DNA from: Skeletonema tropicum
Lineage: Eukaryota; Bacillariophyta; Thalassiosirophyceae; Thalassiosirales; Thalassiosiraceae
Assembly (NCBI GenBank): GCA_037178625.1
Contig: CM074136.1
Coordinates: forward strand, 2,790,001 to 2,854,000
Direction of reading: 5' to 3'
DNA length: 64,000 nt
In this document: piece by piece, positions 1 to 11,425 of the stretch
Numbering within the stretch: position 1 is the stretch's first letter
How the letters are laid out: every line of letters begins with the position of its first letter
Translations under genes and position numbers: made by a program
The notes under the pieces: model-generated
Told to the model about the DNA's origin: nothing
Database searches by the model: none
What the model saw: the letters and a program-made list of their open reading frames with translations, nothing else

Positions 1-2
1 CT

Positions 3-977
3 CCAGAGCTCCTCACTTCGGGGGGTTCGACTGCTACTACTAACCAGGGTACTTCGACTTCGTTAAGTAGTTCGATTGACAAATCTTCTAGGGAGAATGG
101 TCCTGAAACATCCTCAACCTCCTCAAGTATTCATAATAATAATGTTGGTGGGAATAAACAAGACGAGGACGACGCAGGACGACGTCAATATCAAGAGATC
201 ATGTCAACACCTGCATTACTAACCGCAACTACTACTACTATTACGACGACTATCAAAGCTGAGAATGAGTCGAGTATGGAGGAGATGAATCAACAGCAGC
301 AGTGTTGGACTGACTCGGGGAATTCTACTCCGGTACCACCAGTTGCTCCTGCTTCGTCTTCTTCGTTTCAACCACAACAGAAGAATGAGGGGGGTGAAGA
401 TAATACCAATATGACATCCGCCTTACCTCCTCCTGTATCCTCTTCTTCCAGCCTAAACAACAACACCCCCCCTACCACAACCACCACCAACAACAAGGAT
501 AATCAACCAATGGTATTCCACGGCAAGGGCTCCTTCCCCCTAAACCTAGCCCTCATGCTGGAATCAGTCGAGCATCCATGGACCTACGATGATGCCAGTG
601 TGACCATTCCGGGGAGTGAGGATGGAAAGATGAATCATATTGTATCGTGGTTACCCTGTGGAAGTGGATTTGTGATTCATCGGACGGATTTGTTTTTGAG
701 TGAGGTTTTGCCACGATTTTTCAAGTGAGTTATATATATTCGTATTATTGTGTTGGGGGGTTGATTGTATTGAGGGGGAGGAATTTTCATTGACCGTGCC
801 AGATCTAACATTTAACTTTCTTCTTCATTTCACTCTCTTCCTTCATCGAAATAGATCCAGCAAGAACACCAAGCTCCGTTCCTTCTACCGAAAACTCAAC
901 CGGTGGGGTTTCAGCGTCCTCCGATCCTCCCAAGTCAATCAAGAAGGTGCCATAAGCTCTGTCAAGAATTCATGGCA
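3..977 (+). CDS. HSF-type DNA-binding protein, partial at both ends
   Basis: The frame is open from the window edge, so the ATG at 201 is probably internal. The N-terminal part is low complexity, rich in Ser, Thr, Asn and Gln. An HSF DNA-binding domain follows: exon 1 ends in SEVLPRFFK, a GTGAGT intron lies at 725-854, and exon 2 resumes with SSKNTKLRSFYRKLNRWGF. The splice joins in phase (AA + A gives Lys). The FxxxLNRWGF ending is the HSF recognition-helix and wing region; HSF proteins bind DNA in the nucleus and are greatly expanded in diatoms. The gene then runs into the N gap at 978. Which target genes it controls cannot be said. Confidence 0.85.
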
Positions 978-1477
978 NNNNNNNNNNNNNNNNNNNNNNN
1001 NNNNNNNNNNNNNNNNNNNNNNNNNNNNNNNNNNNNNNNNNNNNNNNNNNNNNNNNNNNNNNNNNNNNNNNNNNNNNNNNNNNNNNNNNNNNNNNNNNNN
1101 NNNNNNNNNNNNNNNNNNNNNNNNNNNNNNNNNNNNNNNNNNNNNNNNNNNNNNNNNNNNNNNNNNNNNNNNNNNNNNNNNNNNNNNNNNNNNNNNNNNN
1201 NNNNNNNNNNNNNNNNNNNNNNNNNNNNNNNNNNNNNNNNNNNNNNNNNNNNNNNNNNNNNNNNNNNNNNNNNNNNNNNNNNNNNNNNNNNNNNNNNNNN
1301 NNNNNNNNNNNNNNNNNNNNNNNNNNNNNNNNNNNNNNNNNNNNNNNNNNNNNNNNNNNNNNNNNNNNNNNNNNNNNNNNNNNNNNNNNNNNNNNNNNNN
1401 NNNNNNNNNNNNNNNNNNNNNNNNNNNNNNNNNNNNNNNNNNNNNNNNNNNNNNNNNNNNNNNNNNNNNNNNNNNNN
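978..1477. other. Assembly gap (500 N)
   Basis: A run of exactly 500 N, probably a scaffold placeholder. The HSF gene enters it from the left and an unrelated minus-strand gene enters it from the right, so at least two gene ends are hidden here. Confidence 0.99.
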
Positions 1478-3349
1478 GAATAGGATGTTGTCCCATTGAT
1501 GCGCTTTTTGCCCCGGTCTCATTCAACAGCTCATCATCAGTCCGCCCCGTCACCGAAAAATTGTCAATGACAAATTCCTGAATCTCCTTCAGCCCCCTCC
1601 CCCCCCCCCCGCCCATGCTAAGTTGCTCTTGTAATAGGCCAGCTTGGTACGAAGTACAAAGAGAATCAAGTGCTCGAACTCCTCAATAATTTGGGCATAG
1701 TCTTTGTTGGAACAAAGGTGGACCCTTGCAATAGCATCTCTTCGTTCGGTGCCTCTGCACTTCCCACTTGATACAACATGCCTCTGAAAAAAGGACTAAC
1801 CAACAGAACATCATTCTCTGCGTGTCCATCTGATAGATAAGTCTTCCCTGCATGCAGAATGACCTTGATGATGGAACTGAAAGGATCGGTTTGGGGATCA
1901 AATTTCTTCGAGGCCATTGTGGCAAGTGGCTTGAGTTGATTGACACATCTATCTGGATTTGACTCGATGAGGGGAAGTAGCAGTAGCTTGTGTTGATCTA
2001 CCTTGGAGAGTGCTTCGCTCTTTGCAGCAGAGTCCATGGAATGGTCCGTAAAGCATGCTTCAGCAACGCTACGGAGACTACTTTCAATGTCGATGCGGGG
2101 TGGACCCAAAGCTTTTGCTTCCCTCATCTCTTCAGGGGTAGCAGTAACAATGCCTCTATCCAGGTCTGACACCAACAGCAAGGAACTACTAGGTGAATCT
2201 GAAATATGATATGGACAGAATTGTGTGAGATGGTAATAAAAACATTTCCAAGAGAAGTCAAAATTGTGTGAACTCACTGTAGTGTCTTCGCGCTGCAGAA
2301 GTTCTTGCAGCAGTAGTAGTGCGAGTAGTACGAGTAGGAGGAAGTTGATTTACAGCAGCATTAGGATATGGTAATTCAAATTGTTTGTTTCGGACCAGCT
2401 CCACCACAGCTTGGGGGCACTTTGTGCCATGGATTCCCTCCAAGATTCGACCACCGGCTTTTAGATGTTGTGAAGCGTTGCATTTCATTGAGTTGGCTGA
2501 TTTGTTGTTAAAGTGCCTCTCAACATTGAATTTTCTGTTACCAAAGATTCCGCAATTGAGACAGTAATGAAAGGTCCCACCCAATATTGTGCAATTTTGT
2601 GGGAATTCGGCTGCTATCAATGAATTTACTTGCTGTGGTGTGCTTCGCATAAGTTGGTTGTGGAGTTCAATTTGTTTCGCTCTCAGAGATTTTTCAGCTC
2701 CTAGTGCATTGGGTTTTGCTGTGTCGCCACCACATCCATTCTCCTTCCAATGTTGTCGAATTTGTCGTCGTGATGGAATCCAAAGATTGCTCCCCTTTGT
2801 TTGAAGAAGACGGTTGTGTGCACATTGTTCTGCCGTACAATACACCCCAAATAAAGTTGTTTCCAAACTGTGCTGTCTCCTTTGATCACTGAGAGCTAAC
2901 ATTTCGCTATCATCGCCTTCATCAAAGTTGTAATCAATGTTGTCATCCCCTTGGTTGTTATTTTCATTGTCACCACTATTACTAATATTACTTGCTGCTG
3001 CTCGCTGAAAATCGACTCGCTGCGAATCGACTCGCTGCACACTTGAATTGTCATGTACCGGTTGATTTTGTTGTGGTTGTGGTTGTGGCGGTGGCGGCTG
3101 ATTATTATTCATGGCTGCTGCAGTACTATCATTGCCACCTCCCTGATTGCTATTTTTGTCGTCACCACTAATATTATTATTATTATTCGCTACGGCAGAA
3201 TCATCAACTCGCTGCCTCTTTGACGGCGATGCAATTAAATCGTCGTCCAACGGTTGATGTAGCGGTGGTAGTGGCGGCGGCGGCTGCTGCGGCGGAGGAG
3301 GTGGTGGTGGTGGTGGTGGCGGCGGCGGCGGCTGCTCACTATTACTCAT
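1478..3349 (-). CDS. Unrecognised proline-rich protein, 3' end in gap, frame disturbed
   Basis: I do not recognise a family. The ATG is at 3349; the TTG at 3382 is not needed. The N-terminus holds a long Pro run, then an Asn/Gln-rich acidic stretch. A Cys/His-rich part follows (FHYCLNCGIFGNRKFNVERH, with a later Cys), possibly a zinc finger. An intron with GTGAGT and CAG lies at 2277-2199 and joins in phase. After the intron the first frame stops at 1666, but another frame reads on convincingly (SNKDYAQIIEEFEHLILF), and a third reads from the G run at about 1597-1612 into the gap. These switches suggest two indels, from sequence error or decay. The upstream region resembles that of the short frame at 5547. 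Confidence 0.55.
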
Positions 3350-4655
3350 GGCTGCTGTCGTAATTGATACCGACGCGAGCAAAGTGTTCCGTGGAGAATT
3401 ATTATTAGGGGGGATACTGATTTACTGGTGGGAGAAGTGTTCCACAAGTTATTAATTAATTATTTGATTGGGGAGGCGGGGGAGGCGCAGGGGGGGGGGA
3501 GGTATTAATAAATTATTGTGTTGATGTTGCTAGTACTCTAGTTGGCTATGACGCAGGTCTTCCCCATGTTGAGCACATGCCGCTTGGATTGGATGGTGGT
3601 AGAGTTGCTGGCAGTGGTGGTGGTTTGCTTTACACTTTCTTTTTGTGAGAAAGCACATAGGGCCCCTCTTTTTTTTGGTTCTCATCATCCCTTGTCGCAC
3701 CCAAAAAAATCACCTAAGACAATGGCAGCCGCTCCACTCCCCCCCCCCACTACTGCTTCTGCACACTACATGAACAATTAAAGCGCAGAAAAACAGCACC
3801 AATATAACAGCAGCACCATTTCCGACGTGATTCTCGAAGGATTTGAATAATAATATTGCATGGATTGACTTCTGCAGTAATATTCTGTAGAGTTATTTTG
3901 TGCGAATCAAATGCTTCTTTATCCACCAATGTCATGGGTCGTCCTCGGCGAGTAGCCGGAGTATTTTAACAGTTGGTGGCTTATATTGAAGCTAATAAAT
4001 AGCGCAAGCGATTTGTAGAGGAATTACTGGGCTAGCGGCGTCGTCTATGGAGTGGCGGAGCGTCGAATCATGTGTATGGAAATAATACATCTGGAGCGCA
4101 GCGATTTGAGTGATGGTAAATAGTAACACTCCAAGGGAGTAGAAGTTCATAATGGCGGCACTAATATATTAGCAATAACGGTAACTGAATAATAATCAAA
4201 GGAATTTAGTAATAATAATAATTCTATGGAGTAACTCAATAAATAATAAATGTACCAGATATGTCATGATTTAATTACATGTTATGTTGTGGGGGGGATA
4301 TCTATGTATATTATTAGTAGCAAAGATTATATTGGGCGGGGTGGTATTTATTATCATGAGGATTACAGGGATGGTGCCGCTTTTGTTCGGATTTGATGGG
4401 GGAGGGGGATTGCGAGCATGGTTTGGGCAAGGGGATTGCAAGCAACAACATGTATGAGCGAGCGAGGCTCCTTATATAATATGGAAAATAATATTGTAGT
4501 TACAGGAACGATATTTGGCGGATATTAGCGCGATGATATGGCGCAGATACCACCTGAATTTTATACAACGATATCATTAATTTGATGTGCTATGGCAAGT
4601 TGTGTCGAATGGTATTTGAGCGGCGCCATGGTGAGTTGTGTCGAGAGAAGGATGT

Positions 4656-4840
4656 AGGTTGGTGTGGTCTGAGGTAGGAGAACCAGATTGGTCAAATTTG
4701 GTAAAAGAGCTAATACAGTGGAATAAAGCTAGTAGTAGCCTTTGGAATTATGAGTAGTCACGTTTGGCAATATGAGTAGTCCCGTTGGCAAGATGAGTCA
4801 TTTGTAGCTCAAAATGCCAAAAAAAAGCAATTTGTTTAGG
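4656..4840 (+). repeat. 185-bp direct repeat, copy 1
   Basis: Runs from GTGGTCTGAGGTAGG to GCAATTTGTTTAGG and matches 6907-7091 almost base for base (one extra T, one T-C or A-type change). It contains a short internal tandem motif, TATGAGTAGTC, used twice. Confidence 0.85.
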
Positions 4841-4841
4841 C

Positions 4842-5160
4842 TTATTTGTATTGGCCTTGTAGTCGGCAATGATCTCGGCAGCTTTGTCTTCGTCCTTCAC
4901 AATGACTAAGCCCAGGGAAGCAAGAGCAGGGCATCCGACATTGATATGGTAGTCGCTGCGGTGAAAACAAATGGGGCACATTTCGGACGTCTCCTTTGTA
5001 AGGTGATGCAAAGAAGAATGGACTGGCACTAGCCGACGATCTCGTGGTTTGGGAGACTGTCGGCATAGTGGGTGGAAGGGTGATAAACGAAGGAGGAAGA
5101 AGCAAAGATGATGCTCAATGCTGGGGTATCCAATGCGATTGAGCTCTCTTGCTTGTTGAA
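4842..5160 (-). pseudogene. Retrotransposon Gag-like zinc-knuckle remnant
   Basis: Two overlapping minus frames read as one protein broken by an indel near 5000: an upstream piece with HYADSLPNHE followed by FFASPYKGDV, then CPICFHRSDYHINVGC followed by PALASLGLVIVKDEDKA. The Cys-x2-Cys-x6-His-x4-Cys spacing resembles a retroviral-type zinc knuckle, though longer than the usual x4. I recall similar proteins from diatom retroelements, but this is recall, not a search. The 185-bp repeat abuts its end at 4840. No polymerase or integrase domain is visible nearby. Confidence 0.4.
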
Positions 5161-5307
5161 CGGGCTCTACCTGATGACGCCAGAAGAGTCAACTACTGGA
5201 GACATAACTTTGGTTTATGGTTACAGTGGTTGACTACGCTAAAAAGGGTGGAGCCGGATGACTGACCGATCTTCCGCAAGATCGGTTCAACCGGTACTCC
5301 CTGTGTG

Positions 5308-5547
5308 TCACGAGCGAGTTGACTCGACACACACCATCAGTGCCACTAGGCCATCAGCATCGTTGGTGTTAATATTATTTGTAATTATTCGTTGGTCACC
5401 GGCCTGTTTCGTTGGCTGCCGCCGCAGTGACTGCCGCCGATTTGGTCGCTGCTGATGGATGGTGGCTCGAGCTGGAACAACAGTTGTATTTTGCCGACGG
5501 CGTGGTGGCGGCTGCTGAGAGTGCTTGTGGCGGTTGCGGAGCTTCAT
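5308..5547 (-). CDS. Short Arg/Gln-rich open frame, possible truncated gene start
   Basis: ATG at 5547, 79 residues, rich in Arg, Gln and Pro (HSQQPPPRRRQNTT). I do not recognise it. Its upstream G-rich, AT-rich stretch resembles the one upstream of the gene at 3349, which suggests a truncated paralogue or first exon, possibly once joined to the Gag-like remnant downstream. Confidence 0.3.
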   Translation of the reverse strand: MKLRNRHKHSQQPPPRRRQNTTVVPARATIHQQRPNRRQSLRRQPTKQAGDQRIITNNINTNDADGLVALMVCVESTRS

Positions 5548-6906
5548 CGCTGCATTAATTCAATTAGTAATAAATTCTTCGTTTGGGGAGGGGAGGGGGG
5601 ACTTATTTTTGGCCCAATTGATAATTAATCGATAGGGGGGGCAGCAGCAGAGGGGGGGGGTGTGCTATTTGATGATTAATTTACTACTGTGTGTGTTGTG
5701 TGCTGCCAAGAGTTCCGATGACATGGTTGCTCGGTTGTTTGCCTTCGGCGCAGCGTTGGTGTGTTGTGTTGGTGCGGTGCGGTGCGGTGCGTTGGGGGCT
5801 GTAGTAAGTAGGGCTTTAGTAGTGATCGCGGATGGATATGTACATGGGCTTCTTCCCACTTTTGAGATTTCACCCATGGAACACCACAACCGATGGATGT
5901 GTACATGGGCTTTTCCCACTTTTGAGATTTCACCCATGGAAACATCACCACCTCCCACCACCCGATCCGAACCCGAAGACCATCACCATGGGGAGATGAT
6001 GTCTTACTACTATGTAGACGACAGCACACAAAAATCCTGCACATAAAAATAGCACCAACATGGCCGCATCATCATAGCCGACGTGAGGGGCGAAGGAACT
6101 GAATAATAATATTGTGTGTAGCATGATATCTAATAATATTCTGCAGAGAGAAAATGGAGCGAAGTCATCACAATAACTCGCCCGGCGGCACCGGCTCGTT
6201 CTCGGCCAATACTTGGAGCAATAAGACGTATGGCGGCATATTTTCAACGTCATACATAGCGCAATCGATCAGTGAAGGATTTATTGATCCGCCGCCATCG
6301 TCTGAGAAGCATCGGTAGCCGACATCAACATGACGTAATAATTGCGCACAGATGGGGATGCATTGATGTAATGTAGTATTATTACCCTTCAAAAGAAGAT
6401 GCAGAGGAATAATGACAGAATCGTATTGCCGATAGTATCGACTAAATAATAAGCAACTATGATAAATAATAATGCTAATTTAAAGGATTAATTCAAGTGA
6501 ATTAATATGTATTTATTGTTGGACATGTAAATATTATTGCCTTGTGTGGCTTTAAATATCCGAGTGTGTAGCGTAGTTATGAGGATAATAATAAATAGGG
6601 GGGCATTAATTATTATTAGGAAGGCGCGGTTACTGCCAATATGGGTGTTATTAAACATGGGGGGTAATAGAAGAGGTGGTATGGGAGTGAGCGACGGAGC
6701 GAGAGATTTGATGTGTGAGCAGTCGCTGCTCTATTGATATTATGGAAATTAATACAATAGCTGCAGCGATGGAACTTGACGGATAGCGGCGCCATGACAT
6801 AGCGCTTATGTCATTTATAAATTTATGCTACCGTACGGACGGGTTTGTTTGTTATGGCATCTTGTGTCTCTCTAGTGGAAGCGTCGGCCATGTCGATAGT
6901 TCGAGT

Positions 6907-7091
6907 TGAGGAGGTGTGGTCTGAGGTAGGAGAACCAGATTGGTCAAATTTGGTAAAAGAGCTAATACAGTGGAATAAAGCTAGTAGTAGCCTTTGGAAT
7001 TATGAGTAGTCACGTTGGCAATATGAGTAGTCCCGTTGGCAAGATGAGTAATTTGTAGCTCAAAATGCCAAAAAAAAGCAATTTGTTTAGG
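6907..7091 (+). repeat. 185-bp direct repeat, copy 2
   Basis: Near-identical partner of 4656-4840, in the same orientation, 2,251 bp away. The flanks differ at once on both sides. Confidence 0.85.
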
Positions 7092-8477
7092 TCCAAGTCT
7101 CCGCTGTACTTGCATCGTTTTTTCCATGACAGAAGCATCGATCCTTTTAGTGGTGCTACATACAAGAATGTTACGCCCTACCTGTGCCTCTCAGTCGACC
7201 TACTCATCGGTCACAATTCTCGGGCTAGATGATATAGCGTCAATGCTTTATTCGCTACACTTACCTTTTCCGGCATCTTCTGCCTACGCTCACTTCTCAG
7301 GGCTAGTTCAACCTCGCATGAACCTTCCCCACACATCCGCTAACGCGAGTAGCCATCTTCTGGCCTTGCCACATATTCATCGGCTCTAACAGTCTTTTAT
7401 CACTTCGACGATCATTCGGCGGCGGCAATGCTCTTCAGTATCCATTTCTTATTGCACTGGTTCAGTCGTGAGCCAATGCATCCATTGCTTATGAGATCGC
7501 TTCTATTCCTATCATGCATAGTGACATTTGGCCATCTTTGTTCTGATGGCTGTTCCGACGAGATAAATCTCTTCCTCATCACGCTTCTTTTATTACTTGA
7601 TGGACATCACAAAATAGTCATTTCAGCTCTGCATCATCTCAGCTGCACATGCTTCTTTCACCTCCTCTTTCCAGCATCGTTCCTTTAGGCATGAGTTGTA
7701 TTCATTGAGTACATTATTGATCTCGAGTTACAGCCTATTGTACGCACCTTGAACACCACCACACCAAAGCCTTGTGCTTGTGCTTTTTATTCCCTGTAGC
7801 TCTCCAAGTACTTGTAGCGGTCGTTCGTTCGTTCACAATCGGACACCTCTATTGTATTGAGTACAATACCTTCTGAAGTACAGTAAAAACCATTTCTTAC
7901 TTCGAACTTTGCGCGAGAAAGAGATAATGATTGCTTAATTTCAACCGTGCCCTGCTCCGACGGTTCAGCTACGCGTAAATTTGACAAGCGTCTCTCGTCA
8001 TTTCTGTCATATTATAGTACTTTTACACATATAAAGAAACGAAATGAGCCATTTCGTCATACTTTTATGTCACATTTGTAGATTTTGTAGACAAAATCCA
8101 CGAGACGCTACATAACCGTCGCTGTCAACCGTCGTGTGCTAATGCTCCACACTCACCACACCAATTTCGCCACTAGTTAAAAAAAAATTTCCTACCATCC
8201 CCCTTTTGTGGGCTATCTGGACTGTACATAGATAATTTTACATGCTAAGTTTTTTTCTTCCCCCCGCTTGCCCCCTATTTCCCCGCTCAATCTCTGCATA
8301 AAAAATTAGACCATGACGACTCGCTCCGTAGAGAGAGTACTGAACTCCACAGGACATCCAATGCATAACATCGAACAAAAACAATACCAGGAACAGTTGC
8401 CGCACACCATTTTCTACCGATCCCTACATTTTCAGCACTTCGCACAACCTTGATGTCACTCAAAATTGAGTGAACAC
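7092..8477. other. No confident gene
   Basis: Several short frames on both strands, none with a recognisable domain. Minus-strand stretches between 7100 and 7700 look weakly coding but are broken by stops, consistent with an old decayed element. The remainder is AT-rich, with poly-A near 8180 and C-rich tracts near 8260. Confidence 0.4.
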
Positions 8478-8741
8478 TTAATCATCTTTTTTGTACGGTC
8501 CTCGTGGCTTCTTTGTCTTTCTACATTGTGCCATGACGTCTGGGTTGATCAAACCAGCTCTCTTCTTTGCAGCAGTCTCGGCGTGCTTTATTGGGTCTTT
8601 TCCATATTTGCATTTCTCCTCAACTTTCTTCCTTTCAGTCTGATGGAACTGTTCTACCCATTCCTCAAGGCACAGACACAAGTCAGCGTGATTCTCGATT
8701 GCTTCTAGTCCATGATCTTCTGCGTAGTGACGCTTTGTGTA
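8478..8741 (-). other. Coding-like continuation after two stops
   Basis: In the same frame as the gene ending at 8745, immediately after TAA and TGA, the sequence reads on as YTKRHYAEDHGLEAIENH and then LCLCLEEWVEQFHQTERKK, ending in a basic RKTKKPRGPYKKDD. The charged helical character matches the gene upstream. It could be a lost C-terminus, a spliced exon, or readthrough. Confidence 0.4.
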
Positions 8742-8744
8742 TCA

Positions 8745-10121
8745 TTATTGTTTTTTCAATAGATGAAATCGCAAGAGCGTCTCGACCGCCTTCTTGAACC
8801 CAGCTTTGATGTCTTGATATTCTGCCGTAATCTTCTCTTCATCTTTCTGTCCAGCTCGATGGTAGATAACTTTTACCCGAGGCATTGTATATCCTTCATA
8901 GCTTTTGCGCTTCATATCCAGTAAGGAGCAGGCAATCTTTGCATCAAATTTTTGTCGAAGGTGTCTCATTATAGTATTCCATTGTTCATCTACCAAACCA
9001 GCTTCAGTAAAGAGAGCTGCACTCTCAGTTGCATTTAACACACCAGTGACTGCAAAACATGATGCATTTGCAGCATCAATAAACTCATCCTTATGATGCT
9101 TTGCTAGATATCCCGACAACAGAAGGGCTCCTACTTTTACATCTTCGTCAAGACAACCTACTACATTCTGCAGGTACGGCTTTCTTCGGTGGTATGACTC
9201 GAATGCATCATCTGACTTGTTTGAACGTACTGCAACTGCAGTTGTAGGTTTATTCTGTCGGAGTTGGAAATACTCAACCACATTCTTCTCTTTGGTGTGC
9301 TGCTGCTGCTTTGCCACCATCTCCCCTAATATGCGTTTGAATCTATTGCAGTCTGTCTCGTCCGACAAGTCAAGATCTGCCAATCCATAACAATGAAGGA
9401 GTGGAAACGGGTGGTGCGCTGATGTACATGGCTTTGCAGCTTCGCCGGTGTCAGCACATTCGGCAACATATTCGTCAGTGCATTCATCAGCGCATTCGTT
9501 GCTGTTGGCATCATCGCTGATATCAACATCGGTGTTGTTGCTACCGGTGTCACCCCAATCATCTTCCTCGTCATTTCGTTCTTCCTCAATCCTAAATTGC
9601 AAATCTTTATTCAGCCTCCGTCCAATCACACCAATGTTAGGGCAACGAGGTGGACTGAATTTTTCCTTCTTCGCTTGAAGTGGTGCGTTTGCATGCCAGT
9701 TATCCGTCTTAGGTCCAAGACGAATGTACCTCCGCTTACTTGTTCTTAAACAAGTAGCTGATTCGACCTCTGCGTCAATGTCGTATTCACTGAGAAACAC
9801 TTTCCATTTATCCTCAGTAGTAAAACTGATATCACCATCCGTGTTTTCTTTCACCAACTTACAGCTTTTCAATAACCATATCCAGTGGTCGTGTTCTATA
9901 CCCACGAAGTTTTGTAATGACATTTTGTTCAATTGATCGATTTTCTGGCACTCCTCCTTATCCATAATTCGACGTACCTCGGACGCAGGGTAGTCATCCG
10001 GACGATCCCAAATGCGGTACCAATGGGATAACAATGAATTCTGGGATAGATATTGTAGTAGACCTGCTAATAATAATTCAGGGCTGTCTTGTGGACAAGC
10101 CTTGGCGTCGATTGTCTCCAT
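8745..10121 (-). CDS. Unrecognised acidic protein, 458 aa
   Basis: ATG at 10121 (METIDAKACPQDSPELL); the longer frame from 10217 begins with GTG and is not needed. I recognise no family. It has a Trp-rich first third, a basic RTSKRRYIRLGPKTDNW motif, a central acidic Asp/Asn-rich stretch with a TDEYVAECAD-type pattern, and a helical C-terminal part ending LLRFHLLKKQ. Two stops in a row (TAA TGA) end it at 8747-8742, yet the same frame stays coding-like to 8478. No signal peptide or membrane segment is visible, so nuclear or cytosolic location is likely. Confidence 0.55.
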   Translation of the reverse strand: METIDAKACPQDSPELLLAGLLQYLSQNSLLSHWYRIWDRPDDYPASEVRRIMDKEECQKIDQLNKMSLQNFVGIEHDHWIWLLKSCKLVKENTDGDISFTTEDKWKVFLSEYDIDAEVESATCLRTSKRRYIRLGPKTDNWHANAPLQAKKEKFSPPRCPNIGVIGRRLNKDLQFRIEEERNDEEDDWGDTGSNNTDVDISDDANSNECADECTDEYVAECADTGEAAKPCTSAHHPFPLLHCYGLADLDLSDETDCNRFKRILGEMVAKQQQHTKEKNVVEYFQLRQNKPTTAVAVRSNKSDDAFESYHRRKPYLQNVVGCLDEDVKVGALLLSGYLAKHHKDEFIDAANASCFAVTGVLNATESAALFTEAGLVDEQWNTIMRHLRQKFDAKIACSLLDMKRKSYEGYTMPRVKVIYHRAGQKDEEKITAEYQDIKAGFKKAVETLLRFHLLKKQ

Positions 10122-10815
10122 TGCTCTTGGTGCCGAAAAAAGTTGGTGGGGTATGCAGCGCGTTGTTGTGTTTAGGAACGTACTATCTTGTCTTGAGTAT
10201 TCAATACACCCGGGCACAAATCAAACCGGAAGTTGAATATAACGTATAGAATAGATTCGTGAATTTGTGCCATGTGATACCGAAAGGTGCAGATGCTATT
10301 AATGGTTATGATGGTGACTTCTTCGATGCTATTGCAAGCAAATAAAAAAAAATGACATAAATTGACACGCTGCTGCTAGTTAAATCTGTACGTAAGATCA
10401 GTATCTTATGTTATGGTAATTTAGTTTAGAGGTACAAAAAATAAGGTGGGAAAATGAGGTGCGAAATTGGTGTGTCACGATGTCATCAGCCGGGACCCAT
10501 TGACATTTGGGCGGACTTCTCTTGAACAATGTAAAATTGAAGGAACTAGAGTAGAGAGAGTCTCCTAGATACTCCTACGATATGTATTTCGTCTTTCATA
10601 GGAGGATTTTCTCTTGCGTTGCTTGCGTCAACCCCGCCGACTGCCTTCGCTTTACTGCTTCTATCACTCGGTGAAATGGGAAATATGAAATGTGTAGTCA
10701 GGCGTAATCTACAGTATCATCATACAATTCGTACATAAGTCCAGCTGTCAGCTCTAATTCCATTCTAAATTTTGTAACAATTCTCATCTCATTATTCTTT
10801 CACCAAACTGCAACC
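10122..10815. other. Intergenic region between divergent genes
   Basis: Lies between the minus-strand gene starting at 10121 and the plus-strand gene at 10816. It should hold both promoters. No frame, repeat or RNA gene stands out. Confidence 0.4.
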
Positions 10816-11298
10816 ATGTTGATGCCTTGCAATACTACGTTCAAAGTCCCCACCAAAGTTGAGGACAACTGCTCCTACAGTGTGCAGTTGATGCAGCAGG
10901 TTATTGGACAGGAAGAACAGGACGAATCCAAGGCCAAGTTTGATGCCTTCCAATACTATTCAAACGATCTTCTCCGACTCAAGACTCTCCTTCGCAATTC
11001 TGATGGAGATGACGATGAGTTGATCGCTTTGGCTGCAGTCAAAGATGCATTGAGAAGTGCAGGTCTAAGTCTTAGCAACCTCTTCGCCAACCGTGTCAGC
11101 AAAGATTCCTCGAAGCGCCGCCGAGGAAACAACTCAGAGCCTATCACTATCAAGCTGAAAGAATCAGGAACACCGCGGAAGACAAGGCTGTCATGGGAGG
11201 TGCATCCGAGCTTGCTTCTTCACGATCTCTATGATGAGTTCGGAGAAGATATTCATGTCGAATCAGTTTCAGATGGTGAAGAAGATTACGAAGAATAG
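10816..11298 (+). CDS. Small acidic/basic protein of unknown function, 160 aa
   Basis: Starts at ATG in the context CAACCATGTT and ends in TAG at 11296. The N-terminal half is helical and charged (DAFQYYSNDLLRLKTLL). It is followed by a basic patch, SKDSSKRRRGNNS, that could serve as a nuclear localisation signal, and a very acidic C-terminus (SDGEEDYEE). No domain is recognised. It is transcribed away from the gene at 10121. Confidence 0.5.
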   Translation: MLMPCNTTFKVPTKVEDNCSYSVQLMQQVIGQEEQDESKAKFDAFQYYSNDLLRLKTLLRNSDGDDDELIALAAVKDALRSAGLSLSNLFANRVSKDSSKRRRGNNSEPITIKLKESGTPRKTRLSWEVHPSLLLHDLYDEFGEDIHVESVSDGEEDYEE

Positions 11299-11425
11299 CG
11301 ACTCAAGTAGTAGTAGTAAGCTTGGTCTTTCGCTGATATTAGGTCAATTTTGGCTATGTTTTGTTCCGCACACACGCACATAGGTTTGTGGATTCGACAG
11401 AACGTTTGTAGACGATCAGAATGTA

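Larger units (their letters stand above)
3350..7091. repeat. Diverged direct duplication (about 3.4-4.84 kb and 5.56-7.09 kb)
   Basis: Two segments of about 1.5 kb show the same order of landmarks: a G-rich stretch after a minus-strand gene start, an AGCACCAA/CCGACGTGA/GAATAATAATATTG block (near 3800 and 6050), a GAGCGAGCG block (near 4450 and 6690), a GGCGCCATG block (near 4622 and 6789), and a final 185-bp stretch that is nearly identical. Most of the length is well diverged. The right copy starts next to the frame at 5547, the left next to the gene at 3349. No confident gene lies in the 1.3 kb between 3350 and 4655 or in 5548-6906. Confidence 0.5.

Noticed and set aside
4656..7091. The 185-bp repeats as LTRs of a retrotransposon
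   Set aside because: Ends lack TG...CA, no primer-binding site or polypurine tract is seen, no polymerase lies between, and the Gag-like remnant abuts the wrong end for its orientation.
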